This document shows positions 43,207-52,536 of a DNA stretch of 61,062 nucleotides, piece after piece. Positions within the stretch are counted from its first letter, which is position 1. Each line of letters begins with the position of its first letter. Below the pieces are notes generated by a model. The model ran no database searches and had not been told where the DNA came from. It saw nothing but the letters and a program-made list of their open reading frames with translations. The stretch is from contig JAAFJB010000009.1 in assembly GCA_013297995.1 (NCBI GenBank), positions 1 to 61,062 on the forward strand, in the 5' to 3' direction. This DNA is from Chitinophagales bacterium. Its GTDB lineage: Bacteria > Bacteroidota > Bacteroidia > Chitinophagales > Chitinophagaceae. The position numbers and the translations under genes are program-made.

Positions 43207-44331
43207 ATGTCTGGTATCTATATTCATATTCCATTTTGTAAAAAAGCTTGCCATTATTGCAATTTCCATTTCTCTACCCACCATGGGCAGATTCATGAAA
43301 TGATTGAATGTATTGTAGCGGAACTAAAACTTCAAAAAACATATTTGCCATCACCGCTGGCCAGTATTTATTTGGGTGGAGGAACCCCTTCCTTGCTCCC
43401 CACTTTATATTTAAATCAGATATTAGATGCCATTGCAGCAGAATTTACCATCCTTCCCAATGCAGAAATTACCCTAGAAGCCAATCCCGATGATATTTAT
43501 CCAAGCCAAATAAAAAGCTGGAAGGCATCAGGTATTAATCGCCTCAGCATTGGCATACAATCTTTTCAAGACGCCGATTTAACATGGATGAATCGCGCCC
43601 ACAATGCAGAACAGGCTTTATCGGTTATACCCATAGCACAAGAAAGTGGCATAACCGATATTTCAATAGATTTAATGTATGGTGGCCCCACTTTAACAAA
43701 TGGCAATTGGCTACTGAACCTCCAAACTGCTTTTAACTTTGGGGTACCGCATCTCTCTTGTTATGCGCTTACTGTGGAACCCAAAACGGCATTGGCGCAT
43801 CAAATTAATAAAGGGAAAATACCTGATATTGATTTAAATAAACAAGCTGAACACTTTAATATATTGGTGGCCCAAACCGCTGCCGCAGGATTTGAACAAT
43901 ATGAAATTTCTAATTTTGCGCAACCAGAAAAGCGCAGTAAGCACAATTCAAGCTATTGGAAAGGCAAGCATTATTTAGGCATTGGCCCATCTGCCCACTC
44001 TTACAATGGCGTAAGTAGGCAATGGAATATTTCTAATAATAACATTTACTGTAAGCAAATTAAAAATGGAACACTACCATTTGAAATAGAATGGCTTACT
44101 GTTGCGCAAAAAATAAATGAATATATAATGACGGCGCTTAGAACCCTAGAAGGTATTCACTTGGAAACTTTGAATAGTATAGCTGGTGGAGAAATAGCTA
44201 CCGCTGTTGTAGCCGAATCATTCAAATATATAAAACAGGGTATGCTGGTTAAATCTGATCAATTTCTATACCTAAGCAATAGTGGAAAATTTTATGCAGA
44301 CGGAATAGCCGCCCATCTGTTTAGAACTTAA
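43207..44331 (+). CDS. hemW: Radical SAM heme chaperone HemW
   Basis: 374 aa from the ATG at 43207, chosen because MSGIYIHIPFCKKACHYCNF matches the HemW N-terminus; the frame is open to 43147. The radical SAM cysteines are C11, C15 and C18. Further marks are YLGGGTPSLL, EANPDD, GINRLSIGIQSFQD and DLMYGGP. The C-terminal domain includes LGIGPSAHSYNG. HemW delivers heme to respiratory enzymes; older annotations call it oxygen-independent coproporphyrinogen oxidase, but the short HIPFCxxxCxYC context marks HemW. It converges with the XRE gene, overlapping by 4 bp. Confidence 0.93.
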   Translation: MSGIYIHIPFCKKACHYCNFHFSTHHGQIHEMIECIVAELKLQKTYLPSPLASIYLGGGTPSLLPTLYLNQILDAIAAEFTILPNAEITLEANPDDIYPSQIKSWKASGINRLSIGIQSFQDADLTWMNRAHNAEQALSVIPIAQESGITDISIDLMYGGPTLTNGNWLLNLQTAFNFGVPHLSCYALTVEPKTALAHQINKGKIPDIDLNKQAEHFNILVAQTAAAGFEQYEISNFAQPEKRSKHNSSYWKGKHYLGIGPSAHSYNGVSRQWNISNNNIYCKQIKNGTLPFEIEWLTVAQKINEYIMTALRTLEGIHLETLNSIAGGEIATAVVAESFKYIKQGMLVKSDQFLYLSNSGKFYADGIAAHLFRT

Positions 44332-44699
44332 TGTACTTGGTCTATGGTGGAATCTAGTGTTGTAATTAGCGACATGAGCAATGGGTAAAAATCGTGCTTT
44401 AGGGGGTGTTTGGCTTCTAATTTTTCCGTGAGTTTTTTTAAATTCATTACCAAACTAGTTTTGGTAATACTTTCTTTCTGAATGAGGCTGGGTGGATGAA
44501 TTTCAAATTCGTCCTTTAGAAGATCTAGCACAGACACTTCTAATACTTTAGATAATTTTTTTACGTGTTTAACCGTAAGTTGGGTATACGCATTTTCTAT
44601 TTTACTATACGCATTTTGCGACATACCCAATTTTTTAGCCACATACTCTTGGGTATAATTGTGTTGCTCCCGTAATTGTCTAATTATATTTGAAGGCAC
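44328..44699 (-). CDS. XRE-family helix-turn-helix regulator
   Basis: 123 aa. The N-terminal HTH_3 domain (residues about 5-62) is clear: LREQHNYTQEYVAKKLGMSQ followed by NAYSKIENAYTQLTVKHVKK. The C-terminal 50 residues are helical and polar (LVMNLKKLTEKLEAKHPLKH) and may serve dimerisation. No partner toxin gene is adjacent; neighbours are gpsA upstream and hemW convergent. Target genes are unknown. Confidence 0.85.
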   Translation of the reverse strand: MPSNIIRQLREQHNYTQEYVAKKLGMSQNAYSKIENAYTQLTVKHVKKLSKVLEVSVLDLLKDEFEIHPPSLIQKESITKTSLVMNLKKLTEKLEAKHPLKHDFYPLLMSLITTLDSTIDQVH

Positions 44700-44756
44700 G
44701 ATAAGTGAAGTTTAAAAGAAATAATAAATTCATGGTGAAAGTAAACAAAATAATTG

Positions 44757-45761
44757 CTAAACCAGGTATTTTTCTATCTCTTTAAACCCTGCTTCGGCTT
44801 GCATTTGCTTCCATAAAATATTGTACAATACAGTTGCAATAGGCATTTCAGATTGTATCATTGCATTTGCCTTATAAATACATTTACTTGCATTATACCC
44901 TTCTGCAACCATATTTAATTCTAAGGTAGCCGCCTTTACCGAATAGCCCTTGCCCAACATATTACCAAAAGTTCGGTTGCGACTGTACAAGGAATAACAA
45001 GTTACCAAAAGATCTCCTAAATACACAGAAGCCGCATAATTATTAGGTAATTCTCCACTGGCCTTGGTGGTAGAAATAAGCCTTAAAAATTCCGTCATTT
45101 CATTGGCACTTGCTGCAATATAAACGCTAAGAAAATTATCCCCATAATCTAATCCATGTGCAATACCTGCCCCCAATGCATAAATATTTTTCATTACCGC
45201 GGCATACTGAACCCCTACTATATCTGTGTTAATTACCGTATTAATATATTCCGTTTTAAAGAAAGCAGCTATTGTGGCAACTTCGGCTGCATTTATGCCA
45301 GAAAAAGTTAGATAAGAGAGTTTCTCAGCCGCTACTTCTTCTGCGTGGCAAGGCCCGAGTAAGGTGAAATAATTGGCAGAAGAAAAATTAAATACCGCAG
45401 CTAAATACTCATCTAACAGTTGGTTGGTTTGAGGCAATATACCCTTCACTGCAGAAATAATTTTTTTGGAAGCTAATAAAGTAGCTGGTACTTGCGCCAA
45501 AGTTTCCGCAACAAATGCCGATGGTACCGCAATTACCAATACATCAGACTGCTCCACTACTTCCAACAAATTGGCACTTAAATTTAATTGCGCTGGATTA
45601 AAATAAGCAGCACTTAAATAATGTGGATTGTGTTTTCGTTTGCGCAAGTAAGCAATACTTGCTTCATTACGCACCCACCAGTTGATTCGATTGCCATTGT
45701 CAGTAACTATTTTAGCAATAGCAGTTGCCCAACTTCCACTTCCTATAATTCCAAACTGCAT
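44757..45761 (-). CDS. gpsA: Glycerol-3-phosphate dehydrogenase [NAD(P)+]
   Basis: 334 aa. The N-terminal dinucleotide fold starts FGIIGSGSWATAIAKIVTDN. Other GpsA marks are SDVLVIAVPSAFV, ISAVKGILPQ, LLGPCHAEEVA, KNIYALGAGIAHGLDYGDN with the catalytic lysine, and YLGDLLVTCYSLYSRNRTFG. It makes sn-glycerol 3-phosphate for phospholipids. It is monocistronic as far as can be seen, with an 8-bp-period repeat directly upstream of its likely promoter. Confidence 0.96.
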   Translation of the reverse strand: MQFGIIGSGSWATAIAKIVTDNGNRINWWVRNEASIAYLRKRKHNPHYLSAAYFNPAQLNLSANLLEVVEQSDVLVIAVPSAFVAETLAQVPATLLASKKIISAVKGILPQTNQLLDEYLAAVFNFSSANYFTLLGPCHAEEVAAEKLSYLTFSGINAAEVATIAAFFKTEYINTVINTDIVGVQYAAVMKNIYALGAGIAHGLDYGDNFLSVYIAASANEMTEFLRLISTTKASGELPNNYAASVYLGDLLVTCYSLYSRNRTFGNMLGKGYSVKAATLELNMVAEGYNASKCIYKANAMIQSEMPIATVLYNILWKQMQAEAGFKEIEKYLV

Positions 45762-45778
45762 ACACCTATTTTAGGCAG

Positions 45779-45786
45779 CAAACATA
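45779..45786 (-). promoter_or_regulatory. Candidate -7 promoter element (TATGTTTG) for gpsA
   Basis: On the minus strand TATGTTTG matches TAnnTTTG exactly and lies 17 bp upstream of the gpsA start codon. The -33 region would fall at the edge of the 8-bp tandem repeat (45803-45858). Confidence 0.4.
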
Positions 45787-45802
45787 CGGAAAAGACGGTA
45801 CA

Positions 45803-45858
45803 CAATCAGAGGTCGGAGCGTCGGAACGTCTGAGCGTCAGAGCATCGGAAGGTCGGAT
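45803..45858. repeat. 8-bp tandem repeat (CGTCGGAR family), seven units
   Basis: Units CAATCAGA, GGTCGGAG, CGTCGGAA, CGTCTGAG, CGTCAGAG, CATCGGAA and GGTCGGAT follow one another with an exact 8-bp period. The array is much richer in G and C than its surroundings. It lies between the end of the HlyD-like gene and the gpsA promoter. The same unit family recurs at 50193-50239. Confidence 0.85.
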
Positions 45859-45866
45859 AAATGATT

Positions 45867-47249
45867 TTAATCTTTTTTCTTTTCTTCAAATAGTTTTTCC
45901 TTCTCTACCACTTTCACCAGATTACCCTGTTTTAAAGTTTTACTTACAACAGAATAAGGGCCAGATATTATTTTATCGCCTACTTTCAACCCTTCAATAA
46001 TTTCAATATTATTCAAATCTTGGATAGCGGTTTTCACTTTTACTTTTTTAACCGTATTGTCTTTTTGCAATACAAAAACAACTTCTTCAATACCATCATC
46101 GGCACTTACTGATTTTGGTGCTTCCTTGGCAGCAGTAGCAGTGGATTTATCCTTATTACTTGCTCCTTCTTTGTTGGTTTCCTGATCTTCTTTACTATCG
46201 CGAGTTGTTACGGCATTTAAGGGAACAGATGGTATATTAATTCTACTTTTAGTTTGAATGTCTGCGCTTGCAGTCATGCCAGGTCTAAAAGGAAAACTTC
46301 TGCCTGCTACAATTAAATCTTGGTAACTATTGGTTAACAAACGAATATGCACTTTATAATTGGTTACTTCAACATTGGTATTTCCACCCAATGCAGAGCC
46401 CGTATTGGGATTGGCTATTTTGTATACCAGTCCTTTAAACTTCCGATTGGTATAAGCATCTACTTCCACCACCGCGGTATCACCCAACTTTACTTTGGGA
46501 ATATCATTTTCACCCACGTCTACCCTAACTTCAATGCTGCGCATATCGGCCACCCGCATCATTTCTGTACCCACATTAAAGCTATTACCTGCAACCCTTT
46601 CACCTTTCTTGATGGCCAATAAACTAATCACTCCATTCATAGGCGATACAATTACGGTTCTACCAATGTCTTTATTAGCTCGGTTGAGTTGTGCTTGCAC
46701 ACTGGTTACCCCTGCTTTGGCACTTTTAATACCTTCCATAGCAGCCGAATAATTGGCTTTTGCTGCCCTGTAAGCTTGTTCCGCTTGTTCAAATTCGAGG
46801 CGACTGATTACTTTATCGTCTAATAATTTTTTTTGTCGATTATACTGTGTTTCAGCTTGATCTAGTGTAGCTTTTACGGCAAAAGATTGTGCCGTTGAAT
46901 TAGAAACCTGAGCCTCTTGCTGTTGAACGCCCGCTGCAACTTGATCTCGCTGCGAACCCAATATATCGGCGTAAATTCTGGCCAGAACCTGTCCCTTATA
47001 AACACTATCGCCCTCATTCACAGTTAGCTCAACAATTTCTCCGCTCACATCGGGACTAATTTTAACTTCTACTTCGGGGTACACTTTGCCACTAGCATTT
47101 ACCGATTCAGTGATGGTTCTTAACTGAACGGCTTCGGCTGTTACACTGATTCCTTCTTCTTTACCAATAACCCCTGATTTTTTTAGTCCAATCATTACTG
47201 CTACAATTAGCACCAATATTACAATCACCCAAATTAATTTCTTGCTCAT
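45867..47249 (-). CDS. Periplasmic adaptor subunit of an efflux system (HlyD/MacA family)
   Basis: 460 aa with an N-terminal membrane anchor (LIWVIVILVLIVAVMIGLKK). The lipoyl half-motifs flank a long alpha-hairpin: VKISPDVSGEIVELTVNEGD, QVLARIYADILGSQ, then Gln/Ala-rich coiled coil with QAEQAYRAAKANYSAAME, and VIVSPMNGVISLLAIKKGER. A barrel and membrane-proximal domain follow. A charged insertion (KEDQETNKEGASNKDKSTA) is unusual. It bridges an inner-membrane pump to TolC. The tolC-like gene is 34 bp upstream; no MacB-like ABC or RND pump follows. Confidence 0.92.
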   Translation of the reverse strand: MSKKLIWVIVILVLIVAVMIGLKKSGVIGKEEGISVTAEAVQLRTITESVNASGKVYPEVEVKISPDVSGEIVELTVNEGDSVYKGQVLARIYADILGSQRDQVAAGVQQQEAQVSNSTAQSFAVKATLDQAETQYNRQKKLLDDKVISRLEFEQAEQAYRAAKANYSAAMEGIKSAKAGVTSVQAQLNRANKDIGRTVIVSPMNGVISLLAIKKGERVAGNSFNVGTEMMRVADMRSIEVRVDVGENDIPKVKLGDTAVVEVDAYTNRKFKGLVYKIANPNTGSALGGNTNVEVTNYKVHIRLLTNSYQDLIVAGRSFPFRPGMTASADIQTKSRINIPSVPLNAVTTRDSKEDQETNKEGASNKDKSTATAAKEAPKSVSADDGIEEVVFVLQKDNTVKKVKVKTAIQDLNNIEIIEGLKVGDKIISGPYSVVSKTLKQGNLVKVVEKEKLFEEKKKD

Positions 47250-47283
47250 AACTATTTTTTATTTTTGAACCGTTAAACGGGTA

Positions 47284-48741
47284 CTATAATTTAATGCCTT
47301 GCCCTTTATAAAACTCTAACAATTTAATTCTAAAGATATAATCGAATTGATTGTTTAACCTGTCTAGTTTTGAACGCAATAAGTTATTCTGGTTGGTAAT
47401 TACATCCAGGGTATTAGACAAACCCGCTTCAAACCTTTTTCTGGCAAAATCATAGGCTTTTTGTGCTGCTTCCACACTTTTATCACTTGCATTAAAGCGC
47501 TTCATAGCAGCAATAGCATTGGTGTGAGAGGTATAAATATTTTGCTGGAGTAATAAATCGGTTTGATTGCTGGTGATTTGTGCAGCCCGAAGGTTTAATT
47601 TTGAACGCTCATATCCCAACCTAGCGTTGCCGCCATTAAAGATAGGCACTTGAAGATTTACCCCAAAATTCTGGCGAAAATTCTGCTCCAGTTGACTACC
47701 CCATCCATTCCACATACCAAAAAAATTTCGTTTGCTCTGTACAATTTGCACATCGGGCTGTAATACGGTGTAGTTGGTACCAGCTACGTTTACAAACCCA
47801 CTGGTGGGTCTAGTTCCAATAATATTTACGCCAGTAACTTCACGAGCTGAATTGGCAAAATTAGATCCCAATCCACCAAAGGCAGAAATAGTAGGATAAT
47901 AAGCAGTACGGGCTCGCTTAATAGATTCATCTGCCGATTTTACCCTTAACTGGTTGAGTTTTTGTGCAGGTTGATTGCTTAAAGCCAATTGATACAAAGC
48001 AGCCGGTTCTAAATCGGCAAGTGCAGCCAAAGAAATATTTTCAACAGCAGGTATGGATGGTTCAAAAGGAGTAGCCATATCTAAATTAATGGCGGCTTTA
48101 AGTTGAATAAGCGATTGTGAAAAATTAGCTTCAGCGTTCACCAAAATGGTACTATCTCTTGCTAACTGGGCTTCAATTTCAGCAGCATTTAATTCAGGCA
48201 GTGCGCCTGCATCTACTCGTTTTCTTGTGAAAATTTGTTGAGCTAAGGTTTGAGAGATTTGTACTTTTGCAATGCCAATTTGTTGTTTAGCGGCTACTAC
48301 TTGTAAGAAAAAAGAAGCAATATTTAAAGAAATATCATTGGCAATTCTTTCCACATCAATTAACGCAGCTTGAGCATTAAATCCAGCTATTTTTTTATCA
48401 GACTGTAATGCACCCCAATTAAAAATGGGCACATTTACATTTAAGTTGAGTCCTTGAAACAATAGTTGAGTAGTAGTAAATTGGTTAGTGGTAGGATCAA
48501 TAGAGCGACCAAATTGAGTACCCAAATTGGTATTAAAATTAGCAGATGGGTAGAGTGCTAGCGTAGAACGTTCTGTTTCTAGTTTGGCCAATCTGGCTTG
48601 AATATCTGCTTGCTTAAGCGATATATTATTTTTGGCAGCGTATTCAATACAACGCTGTATATCCCAGAGATTATTTTCTTGTGCGCTAACCACTGTACAT
48701 CCCAAAAAGCAGCACAATATCAGGGTAAAAGTATTTGTCAT
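47284..48741 (-). CDS. TolC-family outer membrane efflux protein
   Basis: 485 aa with a signal peptide (MTNTFTLILCCFLGCTVVSA). The OEP repeats are seen as LWDIQRCIEYAAKNNISLKQ at the start and YERSKLNLRAAQITSNQTDL in the second half, followed by EAAQKAYDFARKRFEAGLSN-type sequence ending LDVITNQNNLLRSKLD. Trimers form the outer-membrane duct for export. It is first in a two-gene unit with the HlyD-like adaptor. Confidence 0.93.
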   Translation of the reverse strand: MTNTFTLILCCFLGCTVVSAQENNLWDIQRCIEYAAKNNISLKQADIQARLAKLETERSTLALYPSANFNTNLGTQFGRSIDPTTNQFTTTQLLFQGLNLNVNVPIFNWGALQSDKKIAGFNAQAALIDVERIANDISLNIASFFLQVVAAKQQIGIAKVQISQTLAQQIFTRKRVDAGALPELNAAEIEAQLARDSTILVNAEANFSQSLIQLKAAINLDMATPFEPSIPAVENISLAALADLEPAALYQLALSNQPAQKLNQLRVKSADESIKRARTAYYPTISAFGGLGSNFANSAREVTGVNIIGTRPTSGFVNVAGTNYTVLQPDVQIVQSKRNFFGMWNGWGSQLEQNFRQNFGVNLQVPIFNGGNARLGYERSKLNLRAAQITSNQTDLLLQQNIYTSHTNAIAAMKRFNASDKSVEAAQKAYDFARKRFEAGLSNTLDVITNQNNLLRSKLDRLNNQFDYIFRIKLLEFYKGQGIKL

Positions 48742-48845
48742 GGTACAAAAATAAGTGATTGGGATACTGCTTTAAAAAAAATAGACAGACGGAAAGGAAA
48801 GCTATGCTTTTGTGTTAAAATTAGTATGAAAGGCGAAGGCGGCCT

Positions 48846-50171
48846 TTATGAAGTCTTATTTCTTGGGTTTATGGCAAAATAAACTGCCACAAATGCCCCC
48901 AATACCAATACGCCAACCAAGGCCGTTTCTGGTGTTTGAATGGCAATGCTGATGCCTACAAATAAATAGGCCAGCATAAATAAGATGGGTAAGATGGGAT
49001 ACCATTTCATTTTATAAATTCCTGTATCATTTAAATGCTTCGTTCTCTTACGAAGTATAAAGATGGTGGCACTGGAAGCCACCATTCCAAAGCAATCTAA
49101 GAAAATGGTGAAATTTAGAATTTTTTCAAAGGTTTGTGCAAAAAATAATATTACCATACACAAAGCAGCAAATACGGTAAGTGAAACAACCAACACATTA
49201 TTTTTTTCGCTTTGCTTTGAGAAGATTTTGGGAAGGCTGCCCTCTTCGCTCATGGCATACATTACTCGTGGATTACTCATCAAAATAGCATTTACATAAG
49301 CCAATACACCCAGAAATAAGAGAAAGGAAAAAACGGCAGCACCGCTATCACCAAACACTTTTTGAATGAGGGTATAGGCAATTTCTCTTTCCCCCTTCAT
49401 CTGTTCAAAGCCTATGATTTGGTAATAACTAAAATTTACCAATAAATAAAGGGTAATAATGATGGCAATTCCATAAAAAATACCTTTGGGTATATTTTTA
49501 GCAGGCTGCTTCACCTCATTGCCAAAATTGATGGTTTGTTGGTAACCGCCGTAGGTAAAAGACACCGCAATAAGGCTGATGCCCAAACTTTGCAGCCATC
49601 CCATTTCAGGAACCGAAACATTGGCCATAATTGGAGCAGGATGGGTTGAATATGGAAAAAAAAGAGCAGCAATGAGTACTAATATCATACCTATTTTAAT
49701 CAACATTAAAATATTCTGAGCCCGAGAACTCATTCTTAATCCTTGTAAATTGATGCCATAAAAAACTACAATAGCTATACAACTAATCAGTGCTTTATCC
49801 ATATCTCCCCATTGAAATTGCGGGAAAAGTTTGGCAATATACCCTGCCCCAATTAAGGCCACTCCACTTAGGCTGGCTGCGTTGCTGATTAGTATGATAC
49901 AGTTGATGGCAAAAGCAATACTGGGGTGGTAGGCATACGAAAATATTTTATAGTAGCCACCTGTAACGGGATAACGACTTCCTATTTCTGCATAGGTGAG
50001 CGCTCCACAAAGTGCCACAAATCCTCCTAAAATCCAAGCGGTGAAATACACAGTGGGATCTATGGCTGTTTTTGCACTGGTGGCTGCAGACCTAAATATG
50101 CCCATTCCAATAACCAGCCCTACCACTATCATGGTGAAACTGAAAATATTTAGTTTTTGATTGCCCTTCAT
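48846..50171 (-). CDS. APC-family amino acid permease
   Basis: 441 aa with about twelve hydrophobic segments. APC marks are VVGLVIGMGIFRSAATSAKT in span 1, the span 2 block WILGGFVALCGALTYAEIGS, YPVTGGYYKIFSYAYHPSIA, and later NPRVMYAMSEEGSLPKIFSK. The family imports or exchanges amino acids; the substrate cannot be told. It is transcribed away from the B12 operon, with an 8-bp-period repeat just upstream of its start codon. Confidence 0.92.
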   Translation of the reverse strand: MKGNQKLNIFSFTMIVVGLVIGMGIFRSAATSAKTAIDPTVYFTAWILGGFVALCGALTYAEIGSRYPVTGGYYKIFSYAYHPSIAFAINCIILISNAASLSGVALIGAGYIAKLFPQFQWGDMDKALISCIAIVVFYGINLQGLRMSSRAQNILMLIKIGMILVLIAALFFPYSTHPAPIMANVSVPEMGWLQSLGISLIAVSFTYGGYQQTINFGNEVKQPAKNIPKGIFYGIAIIITLYLLVNFSYYQIIGFEQMKGEREIAYTLIQKVFGDSGAAVFSFLLFLGVLAYVNAILMSNPRVMYAMSEEGSLPKIFSKQSEKNNVLVVSLTVFAALCMVILFFAQTFEKILNFTIFLDCFGMVASSATIFILRKRTKHLNDTGIYKMKWYPILPILFMLAYLFVGISIAIQTPETALVGVLVLGAFVAVYFAINPRNKTS

Positions 50172-50192
50172 TTGGTGAATGTAAGAAAAAGA

Positions 50193-50239
50193 CTTCAGAG
50201 CGTCATTCGTCAGAACGTCGGAACGTCATTCGTCGGAGC
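50193..50239. repeat. Second CGTCRGAR 8-bp repeat array
   Basis: Units CTTCAGAG, CGTCATT, CGTCAGAA, CGTCGGAA, CGTCATT and CGTCGGAG follow one another, mostly 8 bp with two 7-bp units. The unit is the same as in the array at 45803-45858, 4.3 kb away. It lies between the APC permease start and the promoter of the cobalamin riboswitch. Confidence 0.8.
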
Positions 50240-50277
50240 CTAGATAAAAAATATTCCAATGAAAACCCTTCAACCCC

Positions 50278-50285
50278 TACATTTG
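50278..50285 (+). promoter_or_regulatory. Candidate -7 promoter element (TACATTTG) of the B12 operon
   Basis: TACATTTG matches TAnnTTTG exactly and lies immediately upstream of the riboswitch, so transcription would begin at the start of the aptamer. Confidence 0.45.
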
Positions 50286-50480
50286 CGATGTATTTGGTTT
50301 GCTTGCCTCAGGCAAGTGATTAAAAGGGAAGTTCGGTGTGAGTCCGACGCTATCCCCGTAGCTGTAATCCCGCCGCATTTTGGCGAACTTTTAAACCACT
50401 GCAACCACTGTTCTATACAAAGAATGGGAAGGGAAGTTTAAAAGGTGGGAGAGCCAGAAGACCTGCCAACTGCAATGAAT
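50286..50480 (+). ncRNA. Cobalamin riboswitch
   Basis: The conserved aptamer elements occur in order: GGTTTGC stem start, AAAAGGGAAGTTCGGTGTGA, GTCCGACGCTATCCCCGTAG followed by CTGTAA, CCACTG near 50406, GGGAAGG near 50427, and the B12 box GAGCCAGAAGACCTGCC at 50451-50467. It senses adenosylcobalamin (or another cobalamin form) and lowers expression of the downstream receptor and cob genes. Between the aptamer and the btuB-like start there is ACGGC near 50486 and its complement GCCGT before a seven-T run near 50550. These could form a terminator-type expression platform, although Bacteroidota often regulate at translation. Confidence 0.95.
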
Positions 50481-50599
50481 CATTCACGGCTTTCGGGTGA
50501 AAAGCATGGAACGTAAAGCACTGGTAAATCAGTAATTTATTTTTCGCCGTTTTTTTATTTTCCTGGAAGCTCATTGTTGTACTTAAAAAAAACAAAACA

Positions 50600-52531
50600 A
50601 TGGGCAAAAAATTAACGCTCTTAACCATGGTGCTGGCAGCAAAAAGTCTGTGCGCCCAACAAGACAGTCTCCGTACCCATGTACTAGACGAAGTAGTAGT
50701 AACTGCCAATAAGCAGGAACAAAAACAAAACACTACGGGCAAAGTAATTACCGTAATTAACAAGCAAACACTGGAACAAAGTGCGGGCAGAACGGTGGCC
50801 CAAGTACTGAATGAAACCGTTGGCATTACCATTAATGGTGCATTCAACAACGCTGGAACCAACCAAACCGTATTTATGCGTGGCGCCAACAGCGGTAGAA
50901 CGCTTATATTGATGGATGGCATACCTATAAACGACCCTTCGCAAATTAACAATGAATTTGATTTAAATCTTTTCTCTATTAATGATGTTGAACGCATTGA
51001 AGTATGCAGGGGTGCACAAAGTACGCTGTATGGAAGTGATGCGGTTGCAGGTGTAATAAATATCATTACTATTAAAAATAATATTTCAAAACCCATCAAC
51101 CTAAAAGCTACATTCTCAGGAGGTAATTTAAATACATTTAGAAGCAATGCACAAGTATATGGCAAGTTGAATAAACTTACCTATACGGCCCGGCATGCCC
51201 GTTTAAATACCGATGGCTTTAGCGCAGCGAACGATAGTGCAGGCAATAAGGGTTTTGACAGAGATGGTTACCATGGAAATACTACAAGCGGAAGTTTTCA
51301 ATATGCACTTACCAGTCGTTTTTTAATAAAGGGATTTGTATTATCGAGCAAATACAGCAGTGGAATAGATGCGGGTGTATTTAATGATGATAAACAATAT
51401 CAACTTAAGAGCAATATGCTGAATACAGGGGGTGGATTTCAATATAAAACAGCTAAAATAACCGTTACGGGTAATTATCAATTTAACGAGACTCGTCGCA
51501 ATTTTGAACGCGATAGTGCTGACAAAACCGCATTCAATTACTTTGTTAGAAACAACTATTTTGGCAAAACCCAATTCATAGAATTGTATGCCAATATACC
51601 AATTACCAAAAATTTATCGTTATTACAAGGAACAGAATATCGCTTAGCCAGTATGAATAATCAGTACACTTCTATGAGCAGCTTTGGCCCTTTCAATAGT
51701 GGATTTAAAGATACGGGAGTTACACAATCTTCTTTGTATACTTCGTTGCAATATACCCATCAAAAGGGGTTTGCAACAGATTTGGGTATTCGGCTGAATC
51801 AGCATTCAATGTACGGCAATAACCATACGTTTACATTTAACCCTTCTTATCAAGTAAATGAAAATGTACGGGTATTTGGAAGCATGGCTACTGCATTTAA
51901 AGCACCATCTTTGTACCAGCTTTTTGATGGATTTAGTGGCAGAAAAGATTTGCAGCCAGAGCGAAGTACAACGGTTGAAGTGGGATTAACGAATGCCTCA
52001 AAATTATTTTCCAGTCGCCTCGTAGTTTTCTACAGAACTACTCGTAATGGAATTGACTTTGATTATATTAAAAGCAAGTATTTCAACCTGATAAAACAAA
52101 CGGCTTTTGGGGTAGAATATGAAACCAGTGCAAACCTTACGAATGAGTTGAGTGTAAGGGCTAATTTTACTTTTTTAAGTCTAGCAGATTCCACGCAGAG
52201 TCGCTTAAATTTTAAAGATACCGCGTACAATTATGGGTTAAGGCGGCCAGGCATCAATGCTAATATAGTTTTGAATTACACGCATCATAAATTTACCATG
52301 AGTGTAAGTGGCAAGTATATAAGTAGCCGATCCGATGTTGGGGGATATAAAAAACAGGATGTAAATTTACCCGAATATTTTTTAATGAGCGCATATGCAG
52401 CCTACCGTTTTAGTGATCATTTTAAATGGTTTGTAGATGCACAAAATATTACGAACCAACCCTTTTTTGATCTTAGGGGCTTTAACAGCATCCCCTTGCT
52501 GGTTCATACCGGAATAAATATCAACCTATAA
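50600..52531 (+). CDS. btuB: BtuB-like TonB-dependent cobalamin receptor
   Basis: 643 aa with a signal peptide (MGKKLTLLTMVLAAKSLCAQ). A TonB-box-like segment and plug follow: LDEVVVTANKQEQKQNTTGK, QTVFMRGANSGRTLILMDG, VERIEVCRGAQSTLYGSDAV. The barrel ends with a strand typical for these receptors. Size, plug sequence and position behind a cobalamin riboswitch and ahead of cobT, cobS and cobC identify the cargo as corrinoids with fair certainty. The inner-membrane BtuCDF importer is not in the window. Confidence 0.93.
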   Translation: MGKKLTLLTMVLAAKSLCAQQDSLRTHVLDEVVVTANKQEQKQNTTGKVITVINKQTLEQSAGRTVAQVLNETVGITINGAFNNAGTNQTVFMRGANSGRTLILMDGIPINDPSQINNEFDLNLFSINDVERIEVCRGAQSTLYGSDAVAGVINIITIKNNISKPINLKATFSGGNLNTFRSNAQVYGKLNKLTYTARHARLNTDGFSAANDSAGNKGFDRDGYHGNTTSGSFQYALTSRFLIKGFVLSSKYSSGIDAGVFNDDKQYQLKSNMLNTGGGFQYKTAKITVTGNYQFNETRRNFERDSADKTAFNYFVRNNYFGKTQFIELYANIPITKNLSLLQGTEYRLASMNNQYTSMSSFGPFNSGFKDTGVTQSSLYTSLQYTHQKGFATDLGIRLNQHSMYGNNHTFTFNPSYQVNENVRVFGSMATAFKAPSLYQLFDGFSGRKDLQPERSTTVEVGLTNASKLFSSRLVVFYRTTRNGIDFDYIKSKYFNLIKQTAFGVEYETSANLTNELSVRANFTFLSLADSTQSRLNFKDTAYNYGLRRPGINANIVLNYTHHKFTMSVSGKYISSRSDVGGYKKQDVNLPEYFLMSAYAAYRFSDHFKWFVDAQNITNQPFFDLRGFNSIPLLVHTGININL

Positions 52532-52536
52532 TATAC

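Noticed and set aside
45803..45858. CRISPR array
   Set aside because: The repeats are 8 bp in direct tandem without spacers, and no cas genes are present.
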